Source: Flavobacterium gilvum
GTDB taxonomy: Bacteria; Bacteroidota; Bacteroidia; Flavobacteriales; Flavobacteriaceae
Direction: 5' to 3'
Length of the DNA stretch: 64,000 nucleotides
NCBI RefSeq assembly: GCF_001761465.1
Contig: NZ_CP017479.1
Location: 3,720,001-3,784,000 of the forward strand
Below, one piece after another: positions 35,210-44,233 of this stretch (within the stretch, counting starts at the first letter, position 1; each line of letters begins with the position of its first letter). The notes under the pieces were generated by a model, which was not told where the DNA came from, did no database searches, and saw nothing but the letters and a program-made list of their open reading frames with translations. Made by a program: the position numbers and the translations under genes.

Positions 35210-35644
35210 ATGAAAAATGAAACAATCAGAATTGGCCAAACTACAATTGACTTTCTACTCGAAGCTGCAGACACAAATGGATCTCTTGCAATGTTTGAAT
35301 TCGGGGTGCCTGCAGGAGCTAAAGTCCCTCTTCCTCATTCACATGAGCATTACGATGAAACAATTTATGGCCTAAAAGGTGTTATTACTTTTACAGTTGA
35401 AGGTAAAACCATAGACATTGCGGCGGGTGAAACCTGTTTTATTCCTCGTGGTGCTATTCACGGTTTTAACAACATAAAACAAGAGGATGCCAAAGCATTG
35501 GCAGTAATTACACCTGCTCTTATCGGTCCAAACTTTTTTATAGAGTGTGCAGAAATTGTAAATGTAGATGGTCCTCCTAACGTAGAAAAATTAAAATTGG
35601 TAATGGCAAAATATGGGCTTGTTCCTGCCATCCCTAAAATGTAA
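35210..35644 (+). CDS. Cupin-domain protein
   Basis: This 144-residue protein is a single cupin barrel with metal-ligand motifs HSHEHYDETIYGLKG and GETCFIPRGAIHGFNN, giving His-His-Glu and His positions. It resembles quercetin-dioxygenase-like small cupins, of which most have unknown substrate. It stands alone, 188 bp after mazF, with no attC behind it, so it is not clearly a cassette. Confidence 0.85.
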   Translation: MKNETIRIGQTTIDFLLEAADTNGSLAMFEFGVPAGAKVPLPHSHEHYDETIYGLKGVITFTVEGKTIDIAAGETCFIPRGAIHGFNNIKQEDAKALAVITPALIGPNFFIECAEIVNVDGPPNVEKLKLVMAKYGLVPAIPKM

Positions 35645-35879
35645 AATTATAGAATAGCCCAGCCTATAAAAGCGGATTGCTACAACTGGGGTTGCTGTAG
35701 TTAATTAAGCATTCGCATCGTTTATCTACATTTGCAGTAAATTAATACTAAACTTAAGTTCAAAGAAAATAGAATAGGAATTCTAAATAAAAACAAGAAA
35801 GGATAGTTTATTTTGAAAAAAATGGCTCGAATTTGAACAAGACAAGCAGTGAAATACTATTAAACAACAACAGTTAAAT

Positions 35880-36572
35880 TTGAAAAGCTCAATCAACCTG
35901 AAGGAACATTACAATTATCTTTTTATCAGTTCGGTCGAAAACATAAAAAACGACCAGTACACTATAGACCAACTGATTGATTCATATTCTGATAATCGAT
36001 TTGGAATTACGCTATTAATTAGACCTTCACTTGAGGTAAAAAACAAAATTCAGGACTTTCTCAACGAACTTAAAAAAAGTAACCCTAACCAATATTACTA
36101 CCCGAATTCAGATATTCACATTACGGTTCTTTCGGTTATATCGTGCTACGAGGGATTTGATTTAAAAACAATTCTTGTTCCTGACTATTGTGAAATAATC
36201 CAGAAAAGCATTGCAGACGTAGATCCATTTGAAATTCATTTTAAGGGAATCACGGCTTCAAATTCTGCCATAATGGTTCAGGGATTTCCAGATAATCATG
36301 CATTAGAACAAATCAGAAACAATTTGAGAGTGAATTTTCAAAACTCCAATTTACAAAAAAGTATTGACAAGCGTTATGTTCTGCAAACGGCACATTCGAC
36401 AGTTATGCGATTTAAAGATAAAATTCTGGACAAAGAAAATCTATTCGAAAGTTTGGAAAAATTCCGAGCTTTCGATTTTGGCAAATTCAAAGTTGAAGAA
36501 ATAGAACTTGTCTATAATGATTGGTACCAACGAAATCATTTGGTACAAAAAATAAGCTCTTTTAAACTGTAA
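35880..36572 (+). CDS. 2H phosphoesterase superfamily (2'-5' RNA ligase-like) protein
   Basis: This 230-residue protein starts at TTG 35880. It has two HxTx motifs, HITVL (around residue 80) and HSTVM (around residue 167), the paired catalytic histidines of 2H phosphoesterases. Family members open cyclic phosphates in RNA or nucleotides. It is convergent with the permease gene and ends 5 bases from that stop. The substrate is unknown. Confidence 0.8.
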   Translation: MKSSINLKEHYNYLFISSVENIKNDQYTIDQLIDSYSDNRFGITLLIRPSLEVKNKIQDFLNELKKSNPNQYYYPNSDIHITVLSVISCYEGFDLKTILVPDYCEIIQKSIADVDPFEIHFKGITASNSAIMVQGFPDNHALEQIRNNLRVNFQNSNLQKSIDKRYVLQTAHSTVMRFKDKILDKENLFESLEKFRAFDFGKFKVEEIELVYNDWYQRNHLVQKISSFKL

Positions 36573-36577
36573 AATAG

Positions 36578-37405
36578 TTATGAAATCAGTTTAAAACCAA
36601 CAAAAAAGAGCATAATCGCAATTGCATTTCTAAGCATTAAATCAGGCATTTTTCCGCTTAACATACTTCCTACATAAATTCCAGGAAGCGATCCCATCAA
36701 TAACTGCCCAAGTAATGCCAAATCCAAATTCCCCATAGATGCGTGCCCCAAGCCAGCAACAAGCGTTAAAGGAATTGCATGGGCAATCTCTGTACCTACC
36801 AATTTTGGAGTAGGCAAAATTGGATATAAGAAAAACAAAGTCACAGTTCCTAATGCCCCAGCACCAATAGAAGTAAGTGTCACTGTAGCACCCAAAAGCA
36901 CACCAATGGCAATGGTAAGGACATTCTGAGTTTTACTTTCGCTGTGAAATTTATCTCCCGCGTGTTTTTGGGAAAAAACCATTATTTTCTTTTTAAATAA
37001 AATAGCAACCGAAGTAAAAACCAATGCCCAACCCAAACTGTATTTTATCATATTATTCAAAGCCGTCGTATCTGCATCCAGACTATGAAGAATCCACAAT
37101 GTCAATAATGCAGCGGGCACGCTCCCCAAAGAAAGCCAACCCGTTATGGTCCAATTTATATTTTTCTTTTTGTTATGTACAAAAATACCCCCTGTTTTAG
37201 TAACTGCTGCATACAATAAATCTGTACCAACTGCTGTTGTTGGAGGAATACCAAACCACAATAAAATTGGAGTCATCAAAGAACCTCCACCTACACCTGT
37301 CATTCCTACCACAAAACCAACCACTAAACCTGCAACTACTAAACCTATTTGAAAATCCATAAATGAGACTTGTTTCTTTTTTGGTGGCAAAAGTAAAGAA
37401 AACAT
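36578..37405 (-). CDS. TauE/SafE-family membrane permease
   Basis: This 275-residue protein has about eight membrane helices in two homologous halves with the GVGGGSLMTP motif near the start and TSIGAGALGT in the second half. An alternative start is Met at 37360 (MDFQIG), directly before the first helix. Members export sulfite, sulfonates or related anions. It stands alone. Confidence 0.88.
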   Translation of the reverse strand: MFSLLLPPKKKQVSFMDFQIGLVVAGLVVGFVVGMTGVGGGSLMTPILLWFGIPPTTAVGTDLLYAAVTKTGGIFVHNKKKNINWTITGWLSLGSVPAALLTLWILHSLDADTTALNNMIKYSLGWALVFTSVAILFKKKIMVFSQKHAGDKFHSESKTQNVLTIAIGVLLGATVTLTSIGAGALGTVTLFFLYPILPTPKLVGTEIAHAIPLTLVAGLGHASMGNLDLALLGQLLMGSLPGIYVGSMLSGKMPDLMLRNAIAIMLFFVGFKLIS

Positions 37406-37602
37406 TTTAAATTATAGTAGTCCTGTCAAGTTAATAACAATTTTCGACCGAACATTGTATTTTTTTTTTAAAATAAAAAATCCCGATCATTATTGTCCTA
37501 TCACAATTCGGAACGAAATTAACTGAGAAAAATATCCTCAAAAAAAACAAAAACCAATTTTCTATTATACATTTTTCAACTGAAAAAAACAATGTTGTTT
37601 TG

Positions 37603-37610
37603 TAACTTTG
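37603..37610 (+). promoter_or_regulatory. -7 box of rlmH
   Basis: TAACTTTG fits TAnnTTTG and lies 23 bp before the rlmH start. Confidence 0.5.
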
Positions 37611-37632
37611 TCCCTTTTGAAAACAATTCCAA

Positions 37633-38106
37633 ATGAATATAAAACTTATCGCAATTGGCAAAACCGACAATAAATCATTGCAAACTTTAATTGATGATTA
37701 TACCAAAAGATTGTCTTTTTATATCAAGTTTGATTTGGAAATAATCCCCGATATCAAAAATGTTAAAAACTTATCAGAAAGTCAGCAAAAAGAGAAAGAA
37801 GGCGAACTTATCTTGGCTAAAATCACCCCTACCGATCAGCTTATTCTATTAGATGAAAACGGAAAAACCTTTTCGAGCGTAGCTTTTTCAAATGAATTAC
37901 AAAAGAAAATGAACTCCGGCATAAAAACTTTGGTTTTCGTAATTGGTGGCCCTTATGGTTTTTCTGAAACTGTTTATGCCAAGGCAAATGGAAAAATTTC
38001 TCTCTCCTCAATGACTTTTTCCCATCAAATGGTACGACTGTTTTTCATCGAACAATTGTATCGCGGTTTTACTATTTTGAGAAATGAGCCTTATCATCAC
38101 CAATAA
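37633..38106 (+). CDS. rlmH: 23S rRNA pseudouridine-1915 N3-methyltransferase
   Basis: This 157-residue SPOUT methyltransferase matches the family length. It has FVIGGPYGFSE (the SAM-binding knot) and the hallmark C-terminus SLSSMTFSHQMVRLFFIEQLYRGFTILRNEPYHH. It modifies helix 69 of 23S rRNA in the assembled ribosome. Confidence 0.97.
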   Translation: MNIKLIAIGKTDNKSLQTLIDDYTKRLSFYIKFDLEIIPDIKNVKNLSESQQKEKEGELILAKITPTDQLILLDENGKTFSSVAFSNELQKKMNSGIKTLVFVIGGPYGFSETVYAKANGKISLSSMTFSHQMVRLFFIEQLYRGFTILRNEPYHHQ

Positions 38107-38352
38107 TAGAGAGTTTTAAAATTCCACATCAATTCTTTCTCCTTCAAAATCTAAAACTTTACTTACTATTAAACCAGTGAATAGTTTATCATCGTCTATT
38201 CAATACACATGCCTGATAACCAGTAATTTACAAACAAAAAACATTCCTAATTTGAAAATAAAAACGTAAATTTAATGTGTTTTTATTAAATCTCAGTAAA
38301 ATTTAATAATTGTATTTTTTTTAATTTTTTTTATCCTAAAAAACATATAATT

Positions 38353-38820
38353 ATGAAATCTTTAGTTTTTTATTCTGCGATTTTGTCCCTGCTATTTATT
38401 GGAGTTTCCTGCTCCAATGGTGACGATAATAGTTATATCCCACCCATGACTCCTGTTGTTGTAAATTTTATGGCAACTTTGACTCCTCCTAGTGGCGTTA
38501 CTTCATCTGCATCTGGGAGTGCAGCGCTCAAGATGAATGTAACAGCTAAAACTTTTGAAATCACAGTAAACTACACTGGACTAACACCAACTCATGGTCA
38601 TATCCACAGAACAGATGGTGCTATCGAAATTCCTTTCTCTGATTCAACTGTGGCAACTTCTCCATTCACCGTTACCGGATCCCTAACTGATGCTCAAATA
38701 CTTGGCATTATGACAGAAACCTATTATGTAAACCTACATACAGCAGCTTATTCAAATGGAGAAATAAGCGGTACCCTTACCAAAAGCGGCTCTTCTGGCG
38801 GTGGTGGTGGCGGTTATTAA
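38353..38820 (+). CDS. CHRD-domain lipoprotein 1
   Basis: This 155-residue lipoprotein (lipobox FIGVSC) has a CHRD domain, with FEITVNYTGLTPTHGHIHRTD and YYVNLHTAAYSNGEISGTL. It ends in a Gly-rich tail (GGGGGGY). CHRD domains occur in chordin and in many secreted bacterial proteins of unknown role. It is the first of three tandem paralogues. Confidence 0.9.
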   Translation: MKSLVFYSAILSLLFIGVSCSNGDDNSYIPPMTPVVVNFMATLTPPSGVTSSASGSAALKMNVTAKTFEITVNYTGLTPTHGHIHRTDGAIEIPFSDSTVATSPFTVTGSLTDAQILGIMTETYYVNLHTAAYSNGEISGTLTKSGSSGGGGGGY

Positions 38821-38889
38821 TAAATTGAAAAAAACAGAAAAAACCTTTGTCTTGAGGAAATTAAGGGTTTTTCTGTTTTTTTCAATTTA
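38821..38889 (+). terminator. Long hairpin between two CHRD genes
   Basis: Two 27-bp arms (38821-38847 and 38863-38889) are near-perfect reverse complements containing ACAGAAAAA/TTTTTCTGT. It starts at the stop of the first CHRD gene and would end its transcript. It is unusually long for a terminator. Confidence 0.75.
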
Positions 38890-38903
38890 TAAACAGTATA
38901 AAT

Positions 38904-39407
38904 ATGAAATCTTTACTACATTTTTCAACTATTATGTTTTTGTCTATCATTGTAATTTCCTGTTCCAATGATAATGAAGCTGGTGTGATTCCTTCTAACA
39001 GCATTGTTCTTTCCGCATCTTTAAACGGCACCAATGAAGTACCGGCAAATACCTCTACTGCAAAAGGAACCGCCTATTTAATTTACAGTAAAACCACAAA
39101 GGTGTTCACCATTAAGATAAACTATTCGGGTTTGGCGCCAACAATGGCACTGATTCATAAAGAAACTGTAAATAATGAAAATCCTATAGTTTTTACCGTT
39201 GGTAAATATTTCGATTATGAGAATCCAACAAATGCACTTCCTCTTATTGATTTCACAAGCCCTCATTTGACCACAGAACAAGAGACAGAGCTTTTGACCA
39301 ATCAGTATTATATCAACTTATATTCAAGTGCTTTTCCTGATGGAGAAATTAGAGGACAATTGATTAATTCCAATCTTGACGGCAGTGGTAATAAGAATCT
39401 CTATTAA
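38904..39407 (+). CDS. CHRD-domain lipoprotein 2
   Basis: This 167-residue lipoprotein (lipobox IIVISC) has the CHRD core FTIKINYSGLAPTMALIHKE and YYINLYSSAFPDGEIRGQL. Where the first copy has HGHIH, this one has MALIH, so the His pair is reduced. It is a paralogue of the flanking genes. Confidence 0.9.
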   Translation: MKSLLHFSTIMFLSIIVISCSNDNEAGVIPSNSIVLSASLNGTNEVPANTSTAKGTAYLIYSKTTKVFTIKINYSGLAPTMALIHKETVNNENPIVFTVGKYFDYENPTNALPLIDFTSPHLTTEQETELLTNQYYINLYSSAFPDGEIRGQLINSNLDGSGNKNLY

Positions 39408-39426
39408 AATCTACAGTCAAAAAAAC

Positions 39427-39460
39427 AAAATCTTACTCCAAAAAAAGCTAGAAAGATTTT
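39427..39460 (+). terminator. Weak hairpin after CHRD gene 2
   Basis: An 8-bp stem AAAATCTT/AAGATTTT with a long loop lies 19 bp after the stop. Confidence 0.4.
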
Positions 39461-39493
39461 GGTTTTAATAATAATTTTTAAAACATAAAAATC

Positions 39494-40045
39494 ATGAAAA
39501 CTTTATTTAATTTTTCAGCGATTGCATTCTTGTTCATTATTGGAGTTTCTTGTTCCAGTAGTGACGATGACTTTTCTCCTCCAACTAATACATCTCCTGC
39601 TCCAACAATTAGTAATCCCGTTACTACTCCTGCTACAACTCCTGAAGAAAATACTCCTGCTGAAAATACTCCTCCTGTAACAATCCCTAATTCATCTCCT
39701 AGCGATGTTATTATAACTTTTAAAGCCGATTTAAAGCCTGACGGTGTTTCTACCATTTCATATACAACACTTATTGGTAATGCAACACTTATATTGAATC
39801 AGACTAACAAAACATTTAGATTAGTTGATGTAGGTGCCGACAATTTTAACCCTACATATGTCAATATTCATACTGCTGATGGTACAATTGTATTTGTATT
39901 CCCTAAAACAGTTTTCGGTTCAACTTCAGCTTATATCTCAGCAATAAATGATGCCCAAATAGTAGAATTAATGGCCAATCACTATTATGTGAACTTCAAA
40001 GGTGCAGACGGAGATATAAATGGACAGTTAATAAGAGTTTACTAA
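39494..40045 (+). CDS. CHRD-like lipoprotein 3
   Basis: This 183-residue lipoprotein (lipobox IIGVSC) has a Pro/Thr-rich linker of about 45 residues with repeats of the ENTPA type, then a diverged CHRD domain (FRLVDVGADNFNPTYVNIHTADG, HYYVNFKGADGDINGQL). Its lipid anchor and linker suggest a surface-exposed domain held away from the membrane. Confidence 0.85.
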   Translation: MKTLFNFSAIAFLFIIGVSCSSSDDDFSPPTNTSPAPTISNPVTTPATTPEENTPAENTPPVTIPNSSPSDVIITFKADLKPDGVSTISYTTLIGNATLILNQTNKTFRLVDVGADNFNPTYVNIHTADGTIVFVFPKTVFGSTSAYISAINDAQIVELMANHYYVNFKGADGDINGQLIRVY

Positions 40046-40096
40046 AAAAAGTGATCAACTCCCATATTAATATTAACTCATATCTACTCAAAATTT

Positions 40097-40132
40097 AAAA
40101 TCCTTTCTATCAAAATAAATAGAAAGGATTTT
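40097..40132. terminator. Bidirectional terminator between convergent genes
   Basis: A perfect 14-bp stem (40097-40110 with 40119-40132, ATCCTTTCTAT/ATAGAAAGGAT) serves both the third CHRD gene and the minus-strand lipoprotein gene. Confidence 0.85.
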
Positions 40133-40152
40133 AATTTATTTCAGGTTTAATA

Positions 40153-40788
40153 TCAAAAAATAAATTCTCTTGAAACTTTATTAAGTGATTGCAATTCATA
40201 TATTAAAACTTTATTTTCAATATACTCTTCATAACTCATGTTTTCGTCAAATATCAAAATTATTTGAGGATAATTCTCAAAATTAATTTCACGAAAAGAC
40301 TTGATAACTTGAGATTTCTTAATTGGAAAATGATTATTGACTAAAACCAAATCATTCCCTTTTCTAAAATAAAATGTAAAGCCTGCAATATCAATTGGCT
40401 TTTTGGTTTTATAAAACACATTTGTAAAAGGAATAAAAGCCAGGTTTTTGCCAATAGTATCTGCATAAGAATAATAATTCTGCGCCAATTCATTTTTATG
40501 AGCACTATCTCCGCGTTTTTTTTCCTGCAATTTTATTATTTCGGGTATTACTGATTTTAATGACAAACGCCTGTCGATATTCAAAACCCAATTGGTTGTA
40601 CCAATGCTGTTTTTTCGGTTTACTTCTGCCAAAGTATCTTTTCCTTTCACTCTAAAAAAAATATAAATCGGAGACAAATCCACGACGTCTTTTACGATAG
40701 TTTTATTGGTCTTTGGCAATAAAATATTCTCCTTATTACCGCACGAAACAAATACCAAAAGCAGAATTCCCATTAAATATTTCATCAT
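40153..40788 (-). CDS. Hypothetical lipoprotein downstream of folP
   Basis: This 211-residue lipoprotein (lipobox LVFVSC) has no recognised domain. Its start codon overlaps the folP stop (TAATG arrangement), so the two are co-transcribed and translationally coupled. No functional link to folate is visible. Confidence 0.8.
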   Translation of the reverse strand: MMKYLMGILLLVFVSCGNKENILLPKTNKTIVKDVVDLSPIYIFFRVKGKDTLAEVNRKNSIGTTNWVLNIDRRLSLKSVIPEIIKLQEKKRGDSAHKNELAQNYYSYADTIGKNLAFIPFTNVFYKTKKPIDIAGFTFYFRKGNDLVLVNNHFPIKKSQVIKSFREINFENYPQIILIFDENMSYEEYIENKVLIYELQSLNKVSREFIF

Positions 40789-41618
40789 TATTGATTCAGT
40801 TTATTATACAAACGAACACACTCGACAGCTTCTTTCACATCATGAACCCGAAGTATTTTTGCTCCTTTAGTCAAAGCTATGGTATTCAAAAAAGTAGTTC
40901 CATTTAGAGCCATTTCAGCGTTTATTTCCAATGCTTTATGAATCATCGATTTTCTTGAAATCCCAACCAATAAAGGCAATTCAAGCATTTGAAACAACTC
41001 TAATTTTTGCATTAATTCATAGTTTTGTTCCAATGTTTTAGCAAAACCAAAACCAGGATCCACAATCAAATCATTTATTCCGTGCGACCTGGCAACAGCA
41101 ATTCGCTCCGAAAAATAAAAAAGCATTTCCTTAATCATATCTTCGTATTGCGTAAGCGTCTGCATGGTTTGTGGTGTTCCTTTCATGTGCATCATGATGT
41201 ACGGAACCTGTAATTCTGCAATGGTTTCCAGCATTTTATCATCTAGGATTCCTGCCGAAATATCATTAATTATTGCTGCTCCGTTTTCTATACAAATTTT
41301 TGCAACTCCCGCCCGAAAAGTATCAATGGACAATGGTATTCCCGGAAAATGTTTCTGAAGCAAATTCATCACCGGAATTATTCTCTCGATTTCTTCTTCT
41401 TCCGAAACAAACTCGGCATTGGGTTTGCTCGAATACGCCCCCACATCAATAAAATCGGCTCCTTCATTGCACATTTTATCAACACGCTCCAGAAGTTCAT
41501 CATCATTTTTATACTTTCCGCCGTCAAAAAACGAATTGGGGGTTATATTCAAAATCCCCATTACTTTTGGCGTAGACAAATCAATAAGTTGTCCTTTACA
41601 ATTTATAGTCATTTCCAA
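40788..41618 (-). CDS. folP: Dihydropteroate synthase
   Basis: This 276-residue TIM barrel joins p-aminobenzoate to the pterin in folate synthesis. Motifs: MGILNITPNSFFDGG at the start, DVGAYSSKP, LSIDTFR, DPGFGFAKT, and GISRKSMI. Length is standard. It is coupled to the downstream lipoprotein gene. Confidence 0.97.
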   Translation of the reverse strand: MEMTINCKGQLIDLSTPKVMGILNITPNSFFDGGKYKNDDELLERVDKMCNEGADFIDVGAYSSKPNAEFVSEEEEIERIIPVMNLLQKHFPGIPLSIDTFRAGVAKICIENGAAIINDISAGILDDKMLETIAELQVPYIMMHMKGTPQTMQTLTQYEDMIKEMLFYFSERIAVARSHGINDLIVDPGFGFAKTLEQNYELMQKLELFQMLELPLLVGISRKSMIHKALEINAEMALNGTTFLNTIALTKGAKILRVHDVKEAVECVRLYNKLNQ

Positions 41619-41797
41619 AACGTATTTAATTTAAGTCACAAATTACACCAATTATCACAAATTATAAAATTTCAAATTGCACCACACGAATCATAAATCA
41701 AATAATAAATTCGGAGTATAAAAAGGAATCTAACTAAAAATTAATTCGTGAATTTGTGGCAATTTTTTTTTAGTTCTTCTTTCAAAAAAAATATTCT

Positions 41798-41805
41798 TAT
41801 TTTTG
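41798..41805 (+). promoter_or_regulatory. -7 box of the DUF1599 gene
   Basis: TATTTTTG fits TAnnTTTG and lies 30 bp before ATG 41835, which supports that start over an upstream GTG at 41748. Confidence 0.45.
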
Positions 41806-41834
41806 GTGAAATTTTATACAAATATACACCAATA

Positions 41835-42374
41835 ATGAGCAATACTTCACAAGAATTTGACAAGGTGATTACCATTTGCAGAACACTTTTCACCAATAAA
41901 ATGAAAGATTACGGCAGTGCTTGGCGCATTTTGAGACTTCCTTCCCTAACCGATCAAATTTTCATAAAAGCCCAAAGAATAAGAAGCTTGCAGGAAAACC
42001 AAGTCCGCAAAGTGGATGAAGACGAAACCGGCGAATTCATCGGTATTATCAATTATTCGATTATGGCTTTAATTCAATTAGAATTGGGCGTAGTTGACCA
42101 ACCCGATTTGGAAACCGAAAGAGCAACTCAATTATACGATGCAAAAGTAGCCTTGACCAAAGAATTGATGGAAAACAAAAACCACGATTATGGTGAAGCT
42201 TGGCGTGATATGCGTGTGAGTTCCCTTACCGACTTGATTTTGCAAAAACTGCTCCGTGTTAAACAAATTGAAGACAATAAAGGGAAAACCATCGTTTCTG
42301 AAGGAATTGATGCCAATTATCAGGATATGATTAACTATTCTGTTTTTGCTTTGATTTTGATGAACAAAAAATAA
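41835..42374 (+). CDS. DUF1599-domain protein
   Basis: The ATG at 41835 (MSNTSQEFDKVI) is preferred because the promoter box lies after the alternative start. The 179-residue protein has two repeats of one motif, KMKDYGSAWRILRLPSLTDQI and KNHDYGEAWRDMRVSSLTDLI. This is the duplicated DUF1599 unit, a family linked by others to nucleotide chemistry. It sits between folP and the DoxX gene, in the flavobacterial folate neighbourhood. Confidence 0.88.
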   Translation: MSNTSQEFDKVITICRTLFTNKMKDYGSAWRILRLPSLTDQIFIKAQRIRSLQENQVRKVDEDETGEFIGIINYSIMALIQLELGVVDQPDLETERATQLYDAKVALTKELMENKNHDYGEAWRDMRVSSLTDLILQKLLRVKQIEDNKGKTIVSEGIDANYQDMINYSVFALILMNKK

Positions 42375-42408
42375 AATTAGCTAAATATCAAAAAAAAAGC
42401 CCCGTAAA

Positions 42409-43509
42409 ATGAAAAACATCATCACCCAATTCTCCCGAATTTTTGTAGGAGTTCTGTTCATCATCTCAGGATTAATCAAGCTTAACGATCCTGTAGGTTT
42501 CTCCTATAAACTAGCCGAATATTTTAGCGAGCCTGTTTTCAATATGCCTTTTTTTGTTCCTTTTTCCTTGGCAATAGCGTTATTTATAGTAATCCTAGAA
42601 GTGGTTTTGGGAGTAATGTTACTCATTGGTTTCAAATCCAAATTGACGATTTGGCTTTTGTTGCTTTTAATCATAAAATTCACTTTCCTGACTTTCTATT
42701 CTGCTTATTTTGATGTGGTAAAAGACTGCGGTTGTTTTGGAGATGCCTTACACCTTACGCCTTGGCAATCCTTTACAAAAGACATTGTTTTATTGTTCTT
42801 CATATTGATTCTGTTTATGAATATGAAATTAATAAAACCTTTATTCAGCGACAAAATTCAAAATTCTCTTGCGCTATTATCCTTTATTCTATGTGGTTTT
42901 ATGGGATATTGGGTAATTAATCACCTGCCGCTGAAAGATTTTAGAGCTTACAAAGTTGGAAATAATATCCAAAAAGGAATGGAGATTCCGGAAGGTGCTC
43001 CAAAATCGGTAGTAGAAATGATTTTTATCTACAAAGTGAATGGTGTTGACAAAGAATTCTCAGAGAAAGATTTGTCCAACATTCCTGCCGGTGCCACTTT
43101 TGTAGACAGAAAAGACAAAGTGATTTCAGAAGGTTACGTCCCTCCTATCCATGATTTCGTAATGGAAAAAGACGGTTCTGATTATAAAGAAGAACTTTTG
43201 CAGGAACCAAAATTATTGATGATTGTAGCTTATGATTTGGCTCTCGCCAATGCTGATGGTCTTGCAAAAATGGAACAAATCAGTAAAACCGCTTCCGCAA
43301 AAGGCTACAAAACAATCGGAATGACAGCTTCTACTCCAGAGGAAATTGCAAAAATCAAAAAACAATATGGCATTACTTTTGATTTTTATTTCTGTGATGC
43401 AATTCCGTTAAAAACTATCGAAAGAGCCAATCCTAGTTTTGTAATTCTTGAAAAAGGAACCGTAAAACAAAAAGTGCATTATAACGATACTGACGATTTG
43501 GCTTTTTAA
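42409..43509 (+). CDS. DoxX/BT_3928-type membrane protein
   Basis: This 366-residue protein has four N-terminal membrane helices of the DoxX type (GVLFIISGLIKLNDPVGFSYKLAEYF, then VVKDCGCFGDALHL with a Cys pair), another helix near residue 150, and a soluble C-terminal domain of thioredoxin-like pattern without CxxC. The Cys pair suggests a quinone- or thiol-linked redox role. It starts 34 bp after the DUF1599 gene. Confidence 0.85.
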   Translation: MKNIITQFSRIFVGVLFIISGLIKLNDPVGFSYKLAEYFSEPVFNMPFFVPFSLAIALFIVILEVVLGVMLLIGFKSKLTIWLLLLLIIKFTFLTFYSAYFDVVKDCGCFGDALHLTPWQSFTKDIVLLFFILILFMNMKLIKPLFSDKIQNSLALLSFILCGFMGYWVINHLPLKDFRAYKVGNNIQKGMEIPEGAPKSVVEMIFIYKVNGVDKEFSEKDLSNIPAGATFVDRKDKVISEGYVPPIHDFVMEKDGSDYKEELLQEPKLLMIVAYDLALANADGLAKMEQISKTASAKGYKTIGMTASTPEEIAKIKKQYGITFDFYFCDAIPLKTIERANPSFVILEKGTVKQKVHYNDTDDLAF

Positions 43510-43532
43510 TTATCCCTTTTTATAAAACATAA

Positions 43533-43572
43533 AAAAATCTTGCAGAAAATCATTTTCCTGCAAGATTTTTTT
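43533..43572 (+). terminator. Terminator after the DoxX gene
   Basis: A stem AAAAATCTTGCAG/CTGCAAGATTTTT (43533-43545 with 43558-43570) with an extra inner stem and a T run. Confidence 0.85.
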
Positions 43573-43682
43573 ATTTGGCTATAAACCAAAAAAAATATCA
43601 ACTATAACGATATTGTAATTACTTTAATATTTTTTTAGCATAAAATTCTAAAATCTGTTAAGTAAATTTGCAATTCTTTATC

Positions 43683-43690
43683 TAACTTTG
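43683..43690 (+). promoter_or_regulatory. -7 box of the TlpA-like gene
   Basis: TAACTTTG fits TAnnTTTG, 18 bp before the start. A second match, TAAATTTG, lies 20 bp further up at 43663-43670. Confidence 0.5.
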
Positions 43691-43707
43691 TAAAAATTTA
43701 ATTTTAA

Positions 43708-44208
43708 ATGAAAAAAATAACCCTTTTAATTATCGCTTTAACAACATTTTCGTGTACTCAAGCACAGAAAACTGAATTCTCCAAAAAAGCGCTTTCCGAG
43801 ACTTTATTATCCACAGACGGGAATCAGGTAAAGTTTAAAGATATTCTAAAAAAACAAAAAGGTAAAACTACAATTATAGAATTTTGGGCATCATGGTGTG
43901 GTGATTGCGTAAAAGCAATGCCAAAACTAAAAGAACTTCAAGCCAATAATCCATCCGTATCCTACGTATTTATGTCTATGGACAAAACTGCAGATAAATG
44001 GAAAGCAGGTATCGATAAACACCAACTAGACGGCTTACATTACATGGCAAACGACGGCATGAAAGGCGTTTTTGGAACAGCAGTAGATCTGGATTGGATT
44101 CCGAGATATATCATTATTGACAAAACAGGAAAAATTGTTGTTTATCGTGCAATAGAAACCGACTTTGAGAAAATCAATGATACGCTGAAAAAATTAGAAT
44201 CGATTTAA
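43708..44208 (+). CDS. TlpA-like thiol-disulfide oxidoreductase
   Basis: This 166-residue exported protein (signal or lipoprotein with SCTQAQ) has a thioredoxin fold with the active site WASWCGDCVKAMP (CGDC) and a cis-Pro region near DWIPRYIIID. It would reduce disulfides in the periplasm. It lies 25 bp upstream of tpiA and probably shares its transcript. Confidence 0.9.
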   Translation: MKKITLLIIALTTFSCTQAQKTEFSKKALSETLLSTDGNQVKFKDILKKQKGKTTIIEFWASWCGDCVKAMPKLKELQANNPSVSYVFMSMDKTADKWKAGIDKHQLDGLHYMANDGMKGVFGTAVDLDWIPRYIIIDKTGKIVVYRAIETDFEKINDTLKKLESI

Positions 44209-44233
44209 TTACAAAAACAAAAAACAAAATAAA

